A stretch of DNA of 64,000 bases from JASSUD01 sp031963005 (GCA_031963005.1 JASSUL010000007.1:62001-126000); one strand, 5' to 3'. Shown: positions 44,894 through 55,441, numbered from the stretch's first letter. Notes: a model not told the origin generated them from the letters alone. Translations and numbers: made by a program.

Positions 44894-46891
44894 CTATTCA
44901 GCCCAATCGGCTTCAAAGTGCTTTCGAATAGCCTTTTCAATACCAGGGGCATCGAGTCCATATTCTGAGAGCAATGTAGGCGCATCACCATGATCGATAA
45001 AACAGTCAGGCAGACCCAACTGTAAAACAGGACGCACAATATGGGCAGCCAACAGGCTTTCTACGCATGCCGAGCCAGCCCCTCCCATAATACATCCTTC
45101 CTCTGTAGTGACTAGCAGATCGTGCGTTTGCGCAATCTGATGCAACATAGCCTCATCTAACGGTTTAATAAAGCGCATATTCACCACCGTCGCATCTAGT
45201 GCTTCTGCTGCCTTGAGGCTAGGCTCTAACAAGGTACCAAAAGCAAAAATAGCGATGCGTGGTAGCGTTGAACGGGTATTGGATGCAGAGTCCGCATCGT
45301 TTTTGTCGTGCAATGGGGGTTGTATAGAGATGCGTCTTAGTTCTGCGCTACCCAAAGCTAAAGGAGGTAAGGGAGGCTGTACAGCAGTAGATCCCCCAGC
45401 GCTCCTTTTCTCTGGGCACGTGGAAGCCTCCACTAACATACAAGCAGGCAAACGGCCTGGGCCTTTGCCTCTTGGATAACGCACCGCTACAGGACCAGTA
45501 TGGTGCAATGCGGTTTCCAGCATCTGCCAGCATTCTTGCTCGTCAGAAGCCGCCATGACCACCATATTAGGGATACAGCGTAAAAAAGCTAAATCATAAG
45601 CGCCATTATGGGTTGCTCCGTCTGCACCCACCAATCCCCCGCGGTCTAGCGCAAAGATGACATGGAGATTCTGTAGTGCCACATCGTGAATCAGCTGATC
45701 ATATCCACGCTGTAAAAAAGTCGAATATATTGCAACTACTGGGCATAACCCTTCTGTAGCCATACCGCCTGCCAGGGTAATAGCATGCTGCTCGGCGATC
45801 CCCACATCATAGTAACGATGGGGAAAACGCTGTTCAAATTCCACTAATCCTGAGCCTTCACGCATAGCCGGCGTAATTCCGACAACACGGGTGTCACGCT
45901 GCGCAGCATCGCATAACCAGGCGCCAAATACTTGCGTATAGGTACATCCGTTCATGGTGGAAGGAGGGGTAGGCTCTATACCCACTGCCGGATTAAAGCG
46001 ACCAGGGCCATGGTAGAGGATGGGGTCTGCTTCGGCAAGTTTATAGCCCTGCCCTTTTTTGGTGATGATGTGCAAAAACTGCGGGCCTTTCAGTTTTTTT
46101 AAATTCTGTAAAGTGGGAATTAAGGAGTCGAGGTCATGACCATCTATCGGGCCAATATAGTTCAGACCAAATTCCTCAAATAAGGTCGCGGGAACAAACA
46201 TTCCCTTTGCATGCTCTTCCATACGCTGCATAAAACGCAAAACAGGCGGCGCAATGCGGAGCATGCGCTCAAGACCTTGTCGGGTTTTAGCATATAGGCT
46301 TCCGGAGAGTAATCGGGCTAGATAGCGATTCAGCGCTCCCACAGGGGGGGAGATCGACATTTCATTATCATTTAATACAATGATAAAGGGCAGATCATCA
46401 CACACTCCGGCATGATTCATCGCTTCAAATGCCATGCCTGCGGTCATAGCACCATCGCCAATCACCGCTAAGGTATAGCGCATTTCTTTTTTAAGATGGC
46501 TAGCAAGCGCCATACCTAATGCAGCAGATATCGAAGTACTGGAATGCCCGGCGCCAAATGCATCATAAATCGACTCACAACGTCTTGGAAAACCGGATAC
46601 CCCGCCCTGCTGACGCAATTGCGCCATGCCTTCACGCCGCCCTGTGAGGATTTTATGCGCATAGGTTTGATGACCTACATCCCAGACAATACGATCCCAT
46701 GGCGTATCAAAGACATAATGCAAGGCCACGGTTAACTCGATGGTTCCCAAATTCGACGATAAATGCCCGCCTGTACGTGAAACACTCTCCAGAATAAATC
46801 CACGCAATGCTTCTACCACTTCAGGCAAGGCCTCTCTGGGTAAAGCACGTAGCGCGCTAGGCGCATCGAGGTTTTGCAAGATGTCGTACAT
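44894..46891 (-). CDS. dxs: 1-deoxy-D-xylulose-5-phosphate synthase
   Basis: 665 residues. Thiamine diphosphate enzyme features: HLSSNLGTIELTVALHYVFD, the cofactor motif GDGAMTAGMAFEAMNHAG, FGLNYIGPIDGHDL, and the transketolase pyrimidine domain (DVGIAEQHAITLAGGMA). An insertion around residues 500-550, rich in Pro, Ala and Ser, makes it slightly longer than E. coli Dxs. First step of the MEP isoprenoid pathway; it lies between ispA and folE2. Confidence 0.96.
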   Translation of the reverse strand: MYDILQNLDAPSALRALPREALPEVVEALRGFILESVSRTGGHLSSNLGTIELTVALHYVFDTPWDRIVWDVGHQTYAHKILTGRREGMAQLRQQGGVSGFPRRCESIYDAFGAGHSSTSISAALGMALASHLKKEMRYTLAVIGDGAMTAGMAFEAMNHAGVCDDLPFIIVLNDNEMSISPPVGALNRYLARLLSGSLYAKTRQGLERMLRIAPPVLRFMQRMEEHAKGMFVPATLFEEFGLNYIGPIDGHDLDSLIPTLQNLKKLKGPQFLHIITKKGQGYKLAEADPILYHGPGRFNPAVGIEPTPPSTMNGCTYTQVFGAWLCDAAQRDTRVVGITPAMREGSGLVEFEQRFPHRYYDVGIAEQHAITLAGGMATEGLCPVVAIYSTFLQRGYDQLIHDVALQNLHVIFALDRGGLVGADGATHNGAYDLAFLRCIPNMVVMAASDEQECWQMLETALHHTGPVAVRYPRGKGPGRLPACMLVEASTCPEKRSAGGSTAVQPPLPPLALGSAELRRISIQPPLHDKNDADSASNTRSTLPRIAIFAFGTLLEPSLKAAEALDATVVNMRFIKPLDEAMLHQIAQTHDLLVTTEEGCIMGGAGSACVESLLAAHIVRPVLQLGLPDCFIDHGDAPTLLSEYGLDAPGIEKAIRKHFEADWAE

Positions 46892-46985
46892 GAATGCTCC
46901 AAGAAGTACACAAGCTATAGGCAGCGTTAAGCCTGTTTACTCATTTTACGAAAGCCAAAGAGAGGGGGCATGATCGAAATGACGG

Positions 46986-47939
46986 TTATGAAACGCGCTC
47001 CACAACCCAATCGGCTAATTGCGCTAGCCGATCAGCGCGATGGCCTAAGCGCTCTAACGCCAGATGGGCTTCGATTCGCAGTTCTTGTGCTAACGCATGA
47101 GAGGCTTCTAGACCTAACATAGAGACATACGTTGGCTTTGCCTGGAGCGCATCTTTACCCGGCGTTTTACCTAAAGTGGATGCGGTCGCCGTGGCATCCA
47201 AAAGGTCATCGACGACTTGGAATGCCAAGCCAATTGCGCGAGCATATACGCCTAGCGCCGTTTCTAATTCCTGTTCGATAGGAGTAGGCCCCGCATGCGC
47301 TCCCATGCGTACCGCCGCTTCAATCAACGCTCCGGTTTTCAAACGATGCATGGTTTCCAGTTGTGCACGCGGCAAGGTCAAGCCGACATTCGAAAGATCT
47401 AAGGCCTGCCCTCCTGCCATTCCCAAAGAACCACTAGCCCAAGCCAGCTCTCTGACCCATCGCGCTTGACGATGGGCATCGAGTATACCGTGCGCGGCAT
47501 CGGATAGTTCACGCGATGAAGATATCGCATCCCCTACAGGGCTTTGATCGGTCAACACAATGAAGGCTTGCGCTTGCAATGCATCCCCCACTAAAACCGC
47601 CGTGGCTTCTCCATAGCGTCGATGCACCGTAGGTTGACCGCGTCGCCAATCGTCATTATCCATGGCTGGCAAATCATCATGCACCAGCGAATAGGTATGG
47701 ATCAACTCCAGTGCAACCGCAGGGATGTCCAGCATCTGCGGTGCAGCGCCTACGAGTTCTCCCGCTGCATGACATAGTAAAGGCCGTATACGTTTCCCCC
47801 CTCCTATCACCGCATAGCGCATGGCTTCATGAAGGATCGTAGGTACGGTGCTAGATTCGGGCAGTGTGCGCTCTAGCGCGATCTCCGTACGCTGACAAAT
47901 GGCCTGCATCCATGGCTTAAAGTCTAAAGGTTCAGGCAT
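46986..47939 (-). CDS. ispA: Farnesyl diphosphate synthase
   Basis: 317 residues. Both Asp-rich motifs are present: LVHDDLPAMDNDDWRRGQPT and FQVVDDLLDATAT, with GGKRIRPLL at the start. It condenses IPP and DMAPP into farnesyl diphosphate for quinones and undecaprenyl carriers. Its start overlaps the end of xseB by 8 bp; dxs follows. Confidence 0.95.
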   Translation of the reverse strand: MPEPLDFKPWMQAICQRTEIALERTLPESSTVPTILHEAMRYAVIGGGKRIRPLLCHAAGELVGAAPQMLDIPAVALELIHTYSLVHDDLPAMDNDDWRRGQPTVHRRYGEATAVLVGDALQAQAFIVLTDQSPVGDAISSSRELSDAAHGILDAHRQARWVRELAWASGSLGMAGGQALDLSNVGLTLPRAQLETMHRLKTGALIEAAVRMGAHAGPTPIEQELETALGVYARAIGLAFQVVDDLLDATATASTLGKTPGKDALQAKPTYVSMLGLEASHALAQELRIEAHLALERLGHRADRLAQLADWVVERVS

Positions 47940-48213
47940 CGGCGACCGTATCCTGTGCAGACCAAGGTTTTAAACTGCCTTCTTCGCCGCCTTCGAGTAT
48001 GCGAACTTGCTGTTCAACATGCTCTAGCTGCTTTTGGCAATAAGACACCAAAACGGTACCGCGCTCGTAAGCCTTCAGCGACGCTTCCAATTGGAGATTC
48101 CCTGTCTCCATTTTTGCAACCAAAGCCTCCAGTTCTTCAAGAGCCGCTTCGTAGCTTGCCGGCAAATCGGCGGCCTTTGCTGGTGGAGGTGTTGCTTCGG
48201 ATTTTGGTTTCAT
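47932..48213 (-). CDS. xseB: Exodeoxyribonuclease VII small subunit
   Basis: 93 residues. Typical XseB core: YEAALEELEALVAKMETGNL, then LEASLKAYERGTVLVSYCQK. It forms exonuclease VII with XseA, which degrades single-stranded DNA; xseA is not in the window. Overlaps ispA, so translationally coupled. Confidence 0.95.
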   Translation of the reverse strand: MKPKSEATPPPAKAADLPASYEAALEELEALVAKMETGNLQLEASLKAYERGTVLVSYCQKQLEHVEQQVRILEGGEEGSLKPWSAQDTVADA

Positions 48214-48262
48214 GGCCTAGCATCCTTAGTGTGATGAATTTGTTGGCGAATAATCATAGCGA

Positions 48263-51241
48263 TTAATGAGCTGCTCCCCAATTTTTACCGACCCCGACTT
48301 CAACTAGCAGTGGAACTTTAAATTGAGCCACCCCGCTCATCAATTTGGGGAGCATGTTCCGCGCTTCCTCTAAGGCTTCATCAGGGACTTCAAGCACAAG
48401 CTCATCATGCACTTGCATGATCAATGTCGTCTGACGCTCTGCACGCCCTTTAACGCCATCCGTCAATAGAGCTGCCTCCGTGATCCAAGCTTGCACAGCA
48501 ATCATCGAAAGCTTAATCAGATCTGCTGCTGTGCCTTGCATAGGAGCATTAATCGCTGCACGCTCCGCGGCTTGGCGACGCGGGCCGCTTCCTGCATGAA
48601 TATCGGGCAACCATAAGCGGCGACCAAAAGCAGTCTCTACATATCCTTTTTGTTTCGCATGCTCCCGCGTGCGCTCCATATAGTCGGCCACCCCAGGATA
48701 ACGGGTGAAATAACGATCAATATACAAGCGTGCGGCGTCGCGCGTAATATTTAAGGCAGACGCCAGACCAAATGCACTCATCCCATAGATCAATCCAAAA
48801 TTGATCACCTTAGCAACACGCCGTTGTTCACTAGAAACATCTTGAGGCTCTATGCTGAAAATTTCCGATGCGGTGGCGCGATGGACATCTTCTTCACGCG
48901 CAAAAGCACTCAATAGTTGCGCATCTTCACACAAATGGGCCAGGATGCGTAATTCAATCTGCGAATAATCGGCCGATAAAAGCGTGTATCCCGGCGAAGC
49001 AATAAAGGCCTCGCGAATACGCCGCCCTTGCGCGCTACGTATAGGAATATTTTGTAAATTGGGATCATTCGATGCCAAACGCCCCGTCACCGCTACAGCC
49101 TGTGCGTAATTGGTATGCACACGCCCTGTCTGCGAATTCACCATTTTCGGCAGTTTATCGACATAGGTGGATTTCAATTTTGCAATCGAGCGATGTTCGA
49201 GCAAGAGTTTGGGTAATGGGTAATCTTCCGCTAGTTTAGAAAGCACTTCTTCATCGGTAGAAGGCGTACCACCAGGCGTTTTCTTGATCACCGGCAAGCC
49301 TAGCTTATGGAAAAAAATGGCTCCAATTTGTTTTGGAGAATTTAAATTAAATCGCTCACCGGCCAGTTCATACGCTTTAGCCTCTAGCTCGGCGAGCTGC
49401 GTGGCCATTTCAACGCTTTGTGCCGCTAATAAATTCGTGTCGATCAATACTCCGGTGCGCTCCATTTGATAGAGCACACGCGCTGTAGGCAATTCGATAC
49501 GCTGATACAAGTCATGAAATCCGGCATTCTCTACGATGCGCGGATAGAGCGTCTGATGTACGCGTAAGGTCATATCCGCATCTTCTGCGCCGTACTCCGC
49601 GGCTTTATCAAAGGCCGCTTGATCAAAGCAAATCTGTGCGGCGCCCTTACCGCAGAGATCCTCGTAAGACAGGGTATCCATCCCTAAATGACGTAGCGCT
49701 AGACTGCCTAAATCATGCTTACGATGCGCTTCAAGCACATAGGATTCCAACAGCGTATCGTGCTCCACCCCCGCGAGGGAAATACCATAGTTCGCCAACA
49801 CATGTTCGTCATATTTCAGATGTTGCCCGACTTTTTTATGCGCAGCACTCGTCAACCAGGGGCATAAACGATCCAGCACTTCTTGAAGAGGCAATTGCGG
49901 TGGCGCATCCAGACCACGATGGCCAACAGGGATATACGCCGCACGACCTGGCTCGACACACAAGGAAAGCCCCACTAACTCAGCCGCCAAAGGATCGAGC
50001 GCCGTAGTTTCGGTATCTAGCGCCGTCAGTGAGGCCGCTTCGATGATTTTTAACCAGGCATCGAACTGCTCCCAAGTCAAAACAACCTCGTAGTGGGTTT
50101 CCAGCTTACTGTGCGCTGGATCGGCAGACGGTATTTGCTGTGCAGAATGAGGGGCATTGTCGGCGGCCAATGCGTGGCCCATAGCCCCATCAGTATGCAT
50201 ATCGTCATTGGACCCTGCAGCACCTCCCCCTTTTAAGCTCGCTAACTCTCGTCTAAAACCGTGTTTTTGATACAGCGTATGTAATTCAGCCTGCGACTCA
50301 GGCTCCATGCGTAACGAGTTTTCGATCGAATCAAAAGGGGGAAGGAGCTCACAGTCCGTTCGAATCGTCAGCAAGGTTTTTGCGGTGTCTAGGAAATCAA
50401 TGGCCTTACGTAGATTGTCACCAATGGCGCCTTTAATCTGGTGTGCGTTTTGGACAATCGCATCGAGCGTGCCGTATTCATTGAGCCATTTGAGTGCGGT
50501 TTTAGGGCCACATTTAGGCACTCCAGGAATATTGTCCGAGGCGTCCCCCATTAGAGCTAGGTAATCGACAATGCGTTCAGGAGGGACTCCCCACTTCGCC
50601 ATCACCCCTGCTTTATCCAAAATTTCTTGGCTCATCGTATTGGTTAGGCTCACTCGATCACTCACGAGTTGCGCAAAATCTTTATCTCCAGAGGCAATCA
50701 CCACCTTCATTCCACACGCTTGGGCCTGACGAGCAAGGGTTCCGATAATATCATCAGCTTCTACCTCGCCAGACATCAAGACCGGCCACCCCAAAGCGCG
50801 GATCAACTCATGAACAGACGGGATCTGCGCAACTAAATCAGGGGGGGTAGCGCGACGGTGCGCTTTATAGGGTGCGTACATCTTTTTCCGAAAGGTCTGA
50901 CCACTGGAATCAAAGATGCAGGCGCTATACTGCAAGTCCATTGCGCACAGTGCTTCTGGGCTTTGCACTGAGGAGGTTTTTACACCATTTTTTTCGGATA
51001 AAAGCGACGCGTTGTTTGTAGAGGTAGGGGTATTTTGCTGCTCCTGCTGTATTTGCAACTGTATTTGCTCACATACCTCCCTATGCAATCGCCGCAGCAT
51101 AGTGACCATGCCATATATTGCTCCGGTTGGCTCCCCATTTGGGCTGCGTAAATCCGGCATAGCGTGATAGGCACGGTATAAAAAACTAGATCCATCCACT
51201 AAAAGCAGCGTGCGCCCTTCGCAAGCACCATATTCCGGCAT
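48263..51241 (-). CDS. polA: DNA polymerase I
   Basis: 992 residues, somewhat longer than E. coli PolI because of insertions after residue 60 and near residues 345-380. Three domains: 5'-3' exonuclease (LLVDGSSFLYRAYHAMPDLR, then GDASDNIPGVPKCGPKTA), 3'-5' exonuclease with acidic residues retained (LTALDTETTALDP, VGQHLKYDEHVL, YGAEDADMTL), and polymerase motifs A (LLSADYSQIELRILAH), B (RRVAKVINFGLIYGMSAFG) and C (MQVHDELVLEVP). Replaces RNA primers and fills repair gaps. Starts are divergent from the LOG gene with only 23 bp between. Confidence 0.97.
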   Translation of the reverse strand: MPEYGACEGRTLLLVDGSSFLYRAYHAMPDLRSPNGEPTGAIYGMVTMLRRLHREVCEQIQLQIQQEQQNTPTSTNNASLLSEKNGVKTSSVQSPEALCAMDLQYSACIFDSSGQTFRKKMYAPYKAHRRATPPDLVAQIPSVHELIRALGWPVLMSGEVEADDIIGTLARQAQACGMKVVIASGDKDFAQLVSDRVSLTNTMSQEILDKAGVMAKWGVPPERIVDYLALMGDASDNIPGVPKCGPKTALKWLNEYGTLDAIVQNAHQIKGAIGDNLRKAIDFLDTAKTLLTIRTDCELLPPFDSIENSLRMEPESQAELHTLYQKHGFRRELASLKGGGAAGSNDDMHTDGAMGHALAADNAPHSAQQIPSADPAHSKLETHYEVVLTWEQFDAWLKIIEAASLTALDTETTALDPLAAELVGLSLCVEPGRAAYIPVGHRGLDAPPQLPLQEVLDRLCPWLTSAAHKKVGQHLKYDEHVLANYGISLAGVEHDTLLESYVLEAHRKHDLGSLALRHLGMDTLSYEDLCGKGAAQICFDQAAFDKAAEYGAEDADMTLRVHQTLYPRIVENAGFHDLYQRIELPTARVLYQMERTGVLIDTNLLAAQSVEMATQLAELEAKAYELAGERFNLNSPKQIGAIFFHKLGLPVIKKTPGGTPSTDEEVLSKLAEDYPLPKLLLEHRSIAKLKSTYVDKLPKMVNSQTGRVHTNYAQAVAVTGRLASNDPNLQNIPIRSAQGRRIREAFIASPGYTLLSADYSQIELRILAHLCEDAQLLSAFAREEDVHRATASEIFSIEPQDVSSEQRRVAKVINFGLIYGMSAFGLASALNITRDAARLYIDRYFTRYPGVADYMERTREHAKQKGYVETAFGRRLWLPDIHAGSGPRRQAAERAAINAPMQGTAADLIKLSMIAVQAWITEAALLTDGVKGRAERQTTLIMQVHDELVLEVPDEALEEARNMLPKLMSGVAQFKVPLLVEVGVGKNWGAAH

Positions 51242-51264
51242 AAAACCACTCTAGAAAAATAAAA

Positions 51265-52017
51265 ATGAACCAACGAAAAGTTATTCCCCGTTTGCGTGAA
51301 ATCCGAGACGAAGAGCGTGCAACAGCAAAAAAAGCACGCTCTTCGTGGCAGATGTTCACGATTATGGCAGAGTTTATCGAGGCCACCGAATTGCTTTCGG
51401 AATTACGTCCCGCCGTGAGTATCTATGGATCCGCACGCTTGAAAGCCAATTCCAAATATTGCCGATTAGCCACACAGATTGCTAGAAAATTTTCCGATGC
51501 GGGCTTTGCCGTCATTTCTGGAGGAGGCCCAGGCATTATGCAAGCTGCCAATAAAGGCGCTTTTGCAGGCAAATCCCCTTCTGTGGGCCTCAATATCGAG
51601 CTTCCTCTTGAAAAGCATAACAATGCTTATCAAGATATCTCTTTGCGCTTTCGGCATTTTTTCACACGCAAAGTCACTTTTATGAAGAACTCTGACGCGG
51701 TGGTCGTCATGCCTGGGGGCTTTGGTACGCTAGATGAACTCGCTGAAGTCCTCACATTAATGCAAACAGAAAAAGCGCGTCGCGTCCCGATTATTTTAGT
51801 AGGTGCGTCTTTTTGGGAAGGATTATTAGATTGGTTTAAAGACAGCCTGCTCTCGTTAGGCGTAATTAGTGCACACGACCTGGATTTGCTGCAAGTGACC
51901 GACGATCCTGATGAGGTATTACAAGCGGTATTTCGTTTTTACGAAGAGCGTGAACTGCCTGATGATGCGAATAAAAGTGTACTGCAACCTTATAAGCAGC
52001 AAAAAATACCTGCTTGA
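51265..52017 (+). CDS. LOG-family nucleotide 5'-monophosphate phosphoribohydrolase
   Basis: 250 residues. Two LOG signatures are clear: SGGGPGIMQAANKGAF and MPGGFGTLDELAEVL, which form the nucleotide-binding and catalytic site. LOG proteins release base from nucleoside monophosphates, and in some species yield free cytokinin. The real substrate here is unknown. Very close divergent start with polA; no good ribosome binding site before ATG 51265. Confidence 0.93.
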   Translation: MNQRKVIPRLREIRDEERATAKKARSSWQMFTIMAEFIEATELLSELRPAVSIYGSARLKANSKYCRLATQIARKFSDAGFAVISGGGPGIMQAANKGAFAGKSPSVGLNIELPLEKHNNAYQDISLRFRHFFTRKVTFMKNSDAVVVMPGGFGTLDELAEVLTLMQTEKARRVPIILVGASFWEGLLDWFKDSLLSLGVISAHDLDLLQVTDDPDEVLQAVFRFYEERELPDDANKSVLQPYKQQKIPA

Positions 52018-52052
52018 AATCCAGTATGGTAGATACCGGCTTCGAAAGAAGT

Positions 52053-52649
52053 CTACGCAAACACTTCGGCCTCTTTGAATCTGCGTGCGGCTTCTTTGGG
52101 CTCACCTTCTATAGGCACGCCCTGCAAAGGCCAATCAATCGCCAAATCAGGATCATCCCAACGAATACATCGCGCGTGCTCGGGAGCATAATATTGCGTG
52201 GTTTTATAAGCGCAATCTACACGATCAGAGCACGCCAAAAAGCCATGCGCAAAACCTGGAGGAATCCAAAGTTGGGTATGGCTCTCTGCAGACAAACGCA
52301 CACTCCAGCTATGTCCAAATGTCGGTGAACTACGCCGTATATCCACGATCACATCAAAAATTTCTCCATATAAAACACGCACTAATTTACCTTGCGGGTT
52401 CTGTAATTGATAGTGCAGGCCTCGCACTACATTTTTTTGAGATCTCGACTGATTATCCTGCACAAATCGAATAGGAAATTTTAAAGCAGTAGCACAGCCG
52501 GATTGGGCATAGGCTAAATGCAAGGCTTCATTAAAAACTTGCTCATTAAAGCTTTCAAAAAAAAAGCCACGCACATCATGAAATACCGTCGGCTCAATCA
52601 GCTTGACTTCTGGGAAAGGCGTGGATAAAACTTTTAAAGGTATATTCAT
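52053..52649 (-). CDS. rfbC: dTDP-4-dehydrorhamnose 3,5-epimerase
   Basis: 198 residues. Family motifs: FHDVRGFFFESFN, FVQDNQSRSQKNVVRGLHYQ with the catalytic His, LWIPPGFAHGFLACSD. Third enzyme of dTDP-L-rhamnose synthesis. 18 bp downstream of rfbB. rfbA and rfbD, commonly in the same operon, are absent here. Confidence 0.95.
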   Translation of the reverse strand: MNIPLKVLSTPFPEVKLIEPTVFHDVRGFFFESFNEQVFNEALHLAYAQSGCATALKFPIRFVQDNQSRSQKNVVRGLHYQLQNPQGKLVRVLYGEIFDVIVDIRRSSPTFGHSWSVRLSAESHTQLWIPPGFAHGFLACSDRVDCAYKTTQYYAPEHARCIRWDDPDLAIDWPLQGVPIEGEPKEAARRFKEAEVFA

Positions 52650-52667
52650 CTATTTCTGACCTAAACA

Positions 52668-53732
52668 CTAAAACGCTACACCTGGTATGAGCCAAGCTTC
52701 ATGCCCTAAGTACCACCGCACGGTTTTTTCTAATCCGCTTTGAAAACTTTCAATAGGTTGCCAAGCTAAGGTGTTGCGTATTTTTTCCGCATTAATGGCA
52801 TAGCGTCGGTCATGTCCGCGGTCTTCCGAGTAGGCAATTTGCTCCGCATAGGAGGCGCCGTTCGATTTAGGGCGAATACGATCTAGCAATGTACATAATG
52901 TGTGCACTAAATGGATATTCGTTTCTGGATGATCCGCACCAATATTATAGATTTCGCCAACTAGGCCGCGCGCTAGCACCGTTTCAATGGCGCGGCAGTG
53001 GTCTTGCACATATAGCCAATCACGTACATGCTGTCCATCTCCATATAACCATATCGGCGCTCCAGCAAGCGCACGTGCTATGGTGAGAGGAATCAATTTC
53101 TCGGGAAATTGACAGGGGCCAAAGTTATTACAAGCATGCGTAATAATTGTAGGGAGTCCATACGTTTGATAATACGCACGCACTAAATGATCCGCACTCG
53201 CTTTGCTCGCGGCATACGGATTATTAGGCGCATAGGGCGTCATTTCAGAAAAAGGCGCTTCTCCCGATTCTAGAGAACCATACACTTCATCGGTAGAGAT
53301 ATGTATAAAACGAAAAGCCTCTTGGGCCGCAGCAGGGAGCGTTTGCCAATATTGGCGTACCGCTTCCAACAAAACCGCGGTACCCATAATATTGGTTTGT
53401 ACACTTTCTAGAGGCTGGGCGATGGAGCGGTCTACATGACTTTGCGCTGCACAGTGGATAATCGCGCGGGGTTGATAGCGTGCTAATACTGCCTGCATTG
53501 CAGCGCTATCTGCGATATCTGCCTGTATAAAAATATGGCGTGCACTAATAGGCAAAAAATGTAAGCTAGCCTGGCTAAAAGGGTAGACTAACTTATCTAC
53601 ATTCACCAGCGTTTCCCCCTGAAATGCCGGTGTATGCTGCGCGATATCCTTTTCTTCGCGTGGCCCAGCATTTAGGCGATTGAATACCAAATTAGCGCCG
53701 ATAAACCCAGCGCCTCCTGTCACTAAAAGCAT
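52668..53732 (-). CDS. rfbB: dTDP-glucose 4,6-dehydratase
   Basis: 354 residues. Short-chain dehydrogenase family: NAD motif TGGAGFIGANL, then HCAAQSHVDRSI, IHISTDEVYGSLE, and the YxxxK pair in NPYAASKASADHLVRAYYQT. Second enzyme of dTDP-L-rhamnose synthesis, the sugar donor of EarP and of surface polysaccharides. A half copy of the palindromic repeat lies 38 bp upstream. Confidence 0.95.
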   Translation of the reverse strand: MLLVTGGAGFIGANLVFNRLNAGPREEKDIAQHTPAFQGETLVNVDKLVYPFSQASLHFLPISARHIFIQADIADSAAMQAVLARYQPRAIIHCAAQSHVDRSIAQPLESVQTNIMGTAVLLEAVRQYWQTLPAAAQEAFRFIHISTDEVYGSLESGEAPFSEMTPYAPNNPYAASKASADHLVRAYYQTYGLPTIITHACNNFGPCQFPEKLIPLTIARALAGAPIWLYGDGQHVRDWLYVQDHCRAIETVLARGLVGEIYNIGADHPETNIHLVHTLCTLLDRIRPKSNGASYAEQIAYSEDRGHDRRYAINAEKIRNTLAWQPIESFQSGLEKTVRWYLGHEAWLIPGVAF

Positions 53733-53770
53733 GGTATTCCCAAAATTTTGTAAAAAATCTTTAAAAAGCT

Positions 53771-53795
53771 AGGGTGTGTCTACAATTGCCCTATT
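53771..53795. repeat. Half copy of the palindromic repeat
   Basis: AGGGTGTGTCTACAATTGCC matches the left arm of the elements at 186-337 and 57986-58043; the second half is absent. It lies in the space between the divergent rfbB and apaH. Confidence 0.6.
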
Positions 53796-53911
53796 TCCGA
53801 TGCGTTTTTCTGAAATAGCCTATAGCATTTTAAACAGGATTCTCTTTAGGCTCTTTTAAAAGCAGCCCCCCCTTTTTAAGCCATTTTGCGCATCTGATAG
53901 GTTTTAGCCCT

Positions 53912-54808
53912 ATGACCTCCCCTCCCACATTACCTACAGACAATCTCTCTACGCCACTTCCCCCACCGCTTGCATTCGGCGACATTCAGGGTTGCCGTAG
54001 TGCTTTACATGCACTACTAGAAAAAGCACAACCCAGCGCACAAACCCCCTTATGGTTTACCGGCGATATTGTCAATAGAGGAGAGGATTCTCTAGGTACT
54101 TTGCGCGATGTTATCGGTTTTGGTACACGGGCAGTCAGTGTTTTAGGAAATCATGAGTTACACCTGCTCTCTGTTGCAGCGGGCGTGCGCCCTATCCAAG
54201 CAGGGGATAGCATAACGGATATTTTACAGGCACCCGATGCTGCTGATTTAATGGATTGGCTCCGCCACCGCCCTCTTGCGCACTATGACCGCGGCTGGCT
54301 GATGGTACACGCAGGAGTTTTACCACAATGGGATATTGCACAAACGCTAGAATATGCCCAGGAACTCGAGCAAGCACTTCGGGGACCACACTGGAAAGAA
54401 TGCCTTTTCCATTTAAATACTCCGGCTTCCAAAACCGAATACAGTACCTGGAATCCCACGCTCAAAGGCTATGAACGTCTACGAGTGATTGCCAATGCAT
54501 TCACAAAAATGCGTTTTTGCCATATTAGCGGTGCCCGAAAAGGACAGATGGAACTCGATGCAAAAATGGCAAAAGGCCCTCCCCAAGATGCTCCTGCACA
54601 TACTTGCCCTTGGTTCGATGCTCCGCATCGACGCACTGCAAATACGCCTATTGTTTTTGGGCATTGGGCCGCACTGGGTTTACTCATGCGCGATACGCTC
54701 TGCGGTTTAGATACGGGCTGTATTTGGGGAGGGCCATTGAGCGCAGCCACCTTACATAGCGAATACGCCCAACGTACCCTCTTTCAAGTGTGCTGTAAGC
54801 CAAGGTGA
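53912..54808 (+). CDS. apaH: Diadenosine tetraphosphatase, symmetrical
   Basis: 298 residues. Metallophosphoesterase motifs: FGDIQGCRSAL, TGDIVNRGEDSL, LGNHELHLL, MVHAGVLPQWDI, and FGHWAALG. ApaH splits Ap4A to ADP and also removes nucleoside-tetraphosphate caps from RNA. Single plus-strand gene after the divergent rfbB. Confidence 0.95.
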   Translation: MTSPPTLPTDNLSTPLPPPLAFGDIQGCRSALHALLEKAQPSAQTPLWFTGDIVNRGEDSLGTLRDVIGFGTRAVSVLGNHELHLLSVAAGVRPIQAGDSITDILQAPDAADLMDWLRHRPLAHYDRGWLMVHAGVLPQWDIAQTLEYAQELEQALRGPHWKECLFHLNTPASKTEYSTWNPTLKGYERLRVIANAFTKMRFCHISGARKGQMELDAKMAKGPPQDAPAHTCPWFDAPHRRTANTPIVFGHWAALGLLMRDTLCGLDTGCIWGGPLSAATLHSEYAQRTLFQVCCKPR

Positions 54809-55441
54809 GTTCCCTTTCCTCTGAGAGCCTGTTTAGTATCAAGCCAACATTTTCTGCTAATAAAAATATTTTTCAAAAAGCAATAATCACGTGTTTTTTT
54901 AAAAACGGGCTTTCGCGATCAAAAAACAATTGCATTCTGTATCGGATAGGATTCCGTTCTTTTCATCTGCGCTGAATACCTTGGTAATCGGAATAATAGA
55001 TATAGCGCTCCAGTCCCTCTTATAGCCGCTTAATATAAAAATATACTCAATATGAGAGGAGAGGCCACCTCTTTAGCAGAGGTGCAATACATGTACGAAG
55101 AAAGCCTTTTTAATACGCGCTGAACCTTGTCTGATGGCCAAATGCCATGAAAGGCGCAATATACGCTTCTCCCACCACGTAAGATTAGATAAGAATATTC
55201 TATTTTTCTTTTCGCACCTATGCATTCATCTTAGAGTCTATAACAATTCGCTTCTATTTAGTTCAGACACTCCGGCAAGCACTGCTTCGTCATCTCCACA
55301 ATAGGTTATCTGAAGACTTTGAGAACTCAAAGTTTTGACATAACTTTAAATTATTTCCGCCAACCATAAAAACTGCGCTAAAACCCTATATATCCTCCTT
55401 AAAATCCATGCCCCCTCTCTCCACTTCTCTATAAAAACAAC
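54809..55441. other. Long intergenic region upstream of an effector-like gene
   Basis: 633 bp without a gene. The one notable element is the palindrome ACTTTGAG-AA-CTCAAAGT at 55316-55333, 109 bp before the next start codon and a possible operator. Nothing else is recognisable. Confidence 0.5.
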
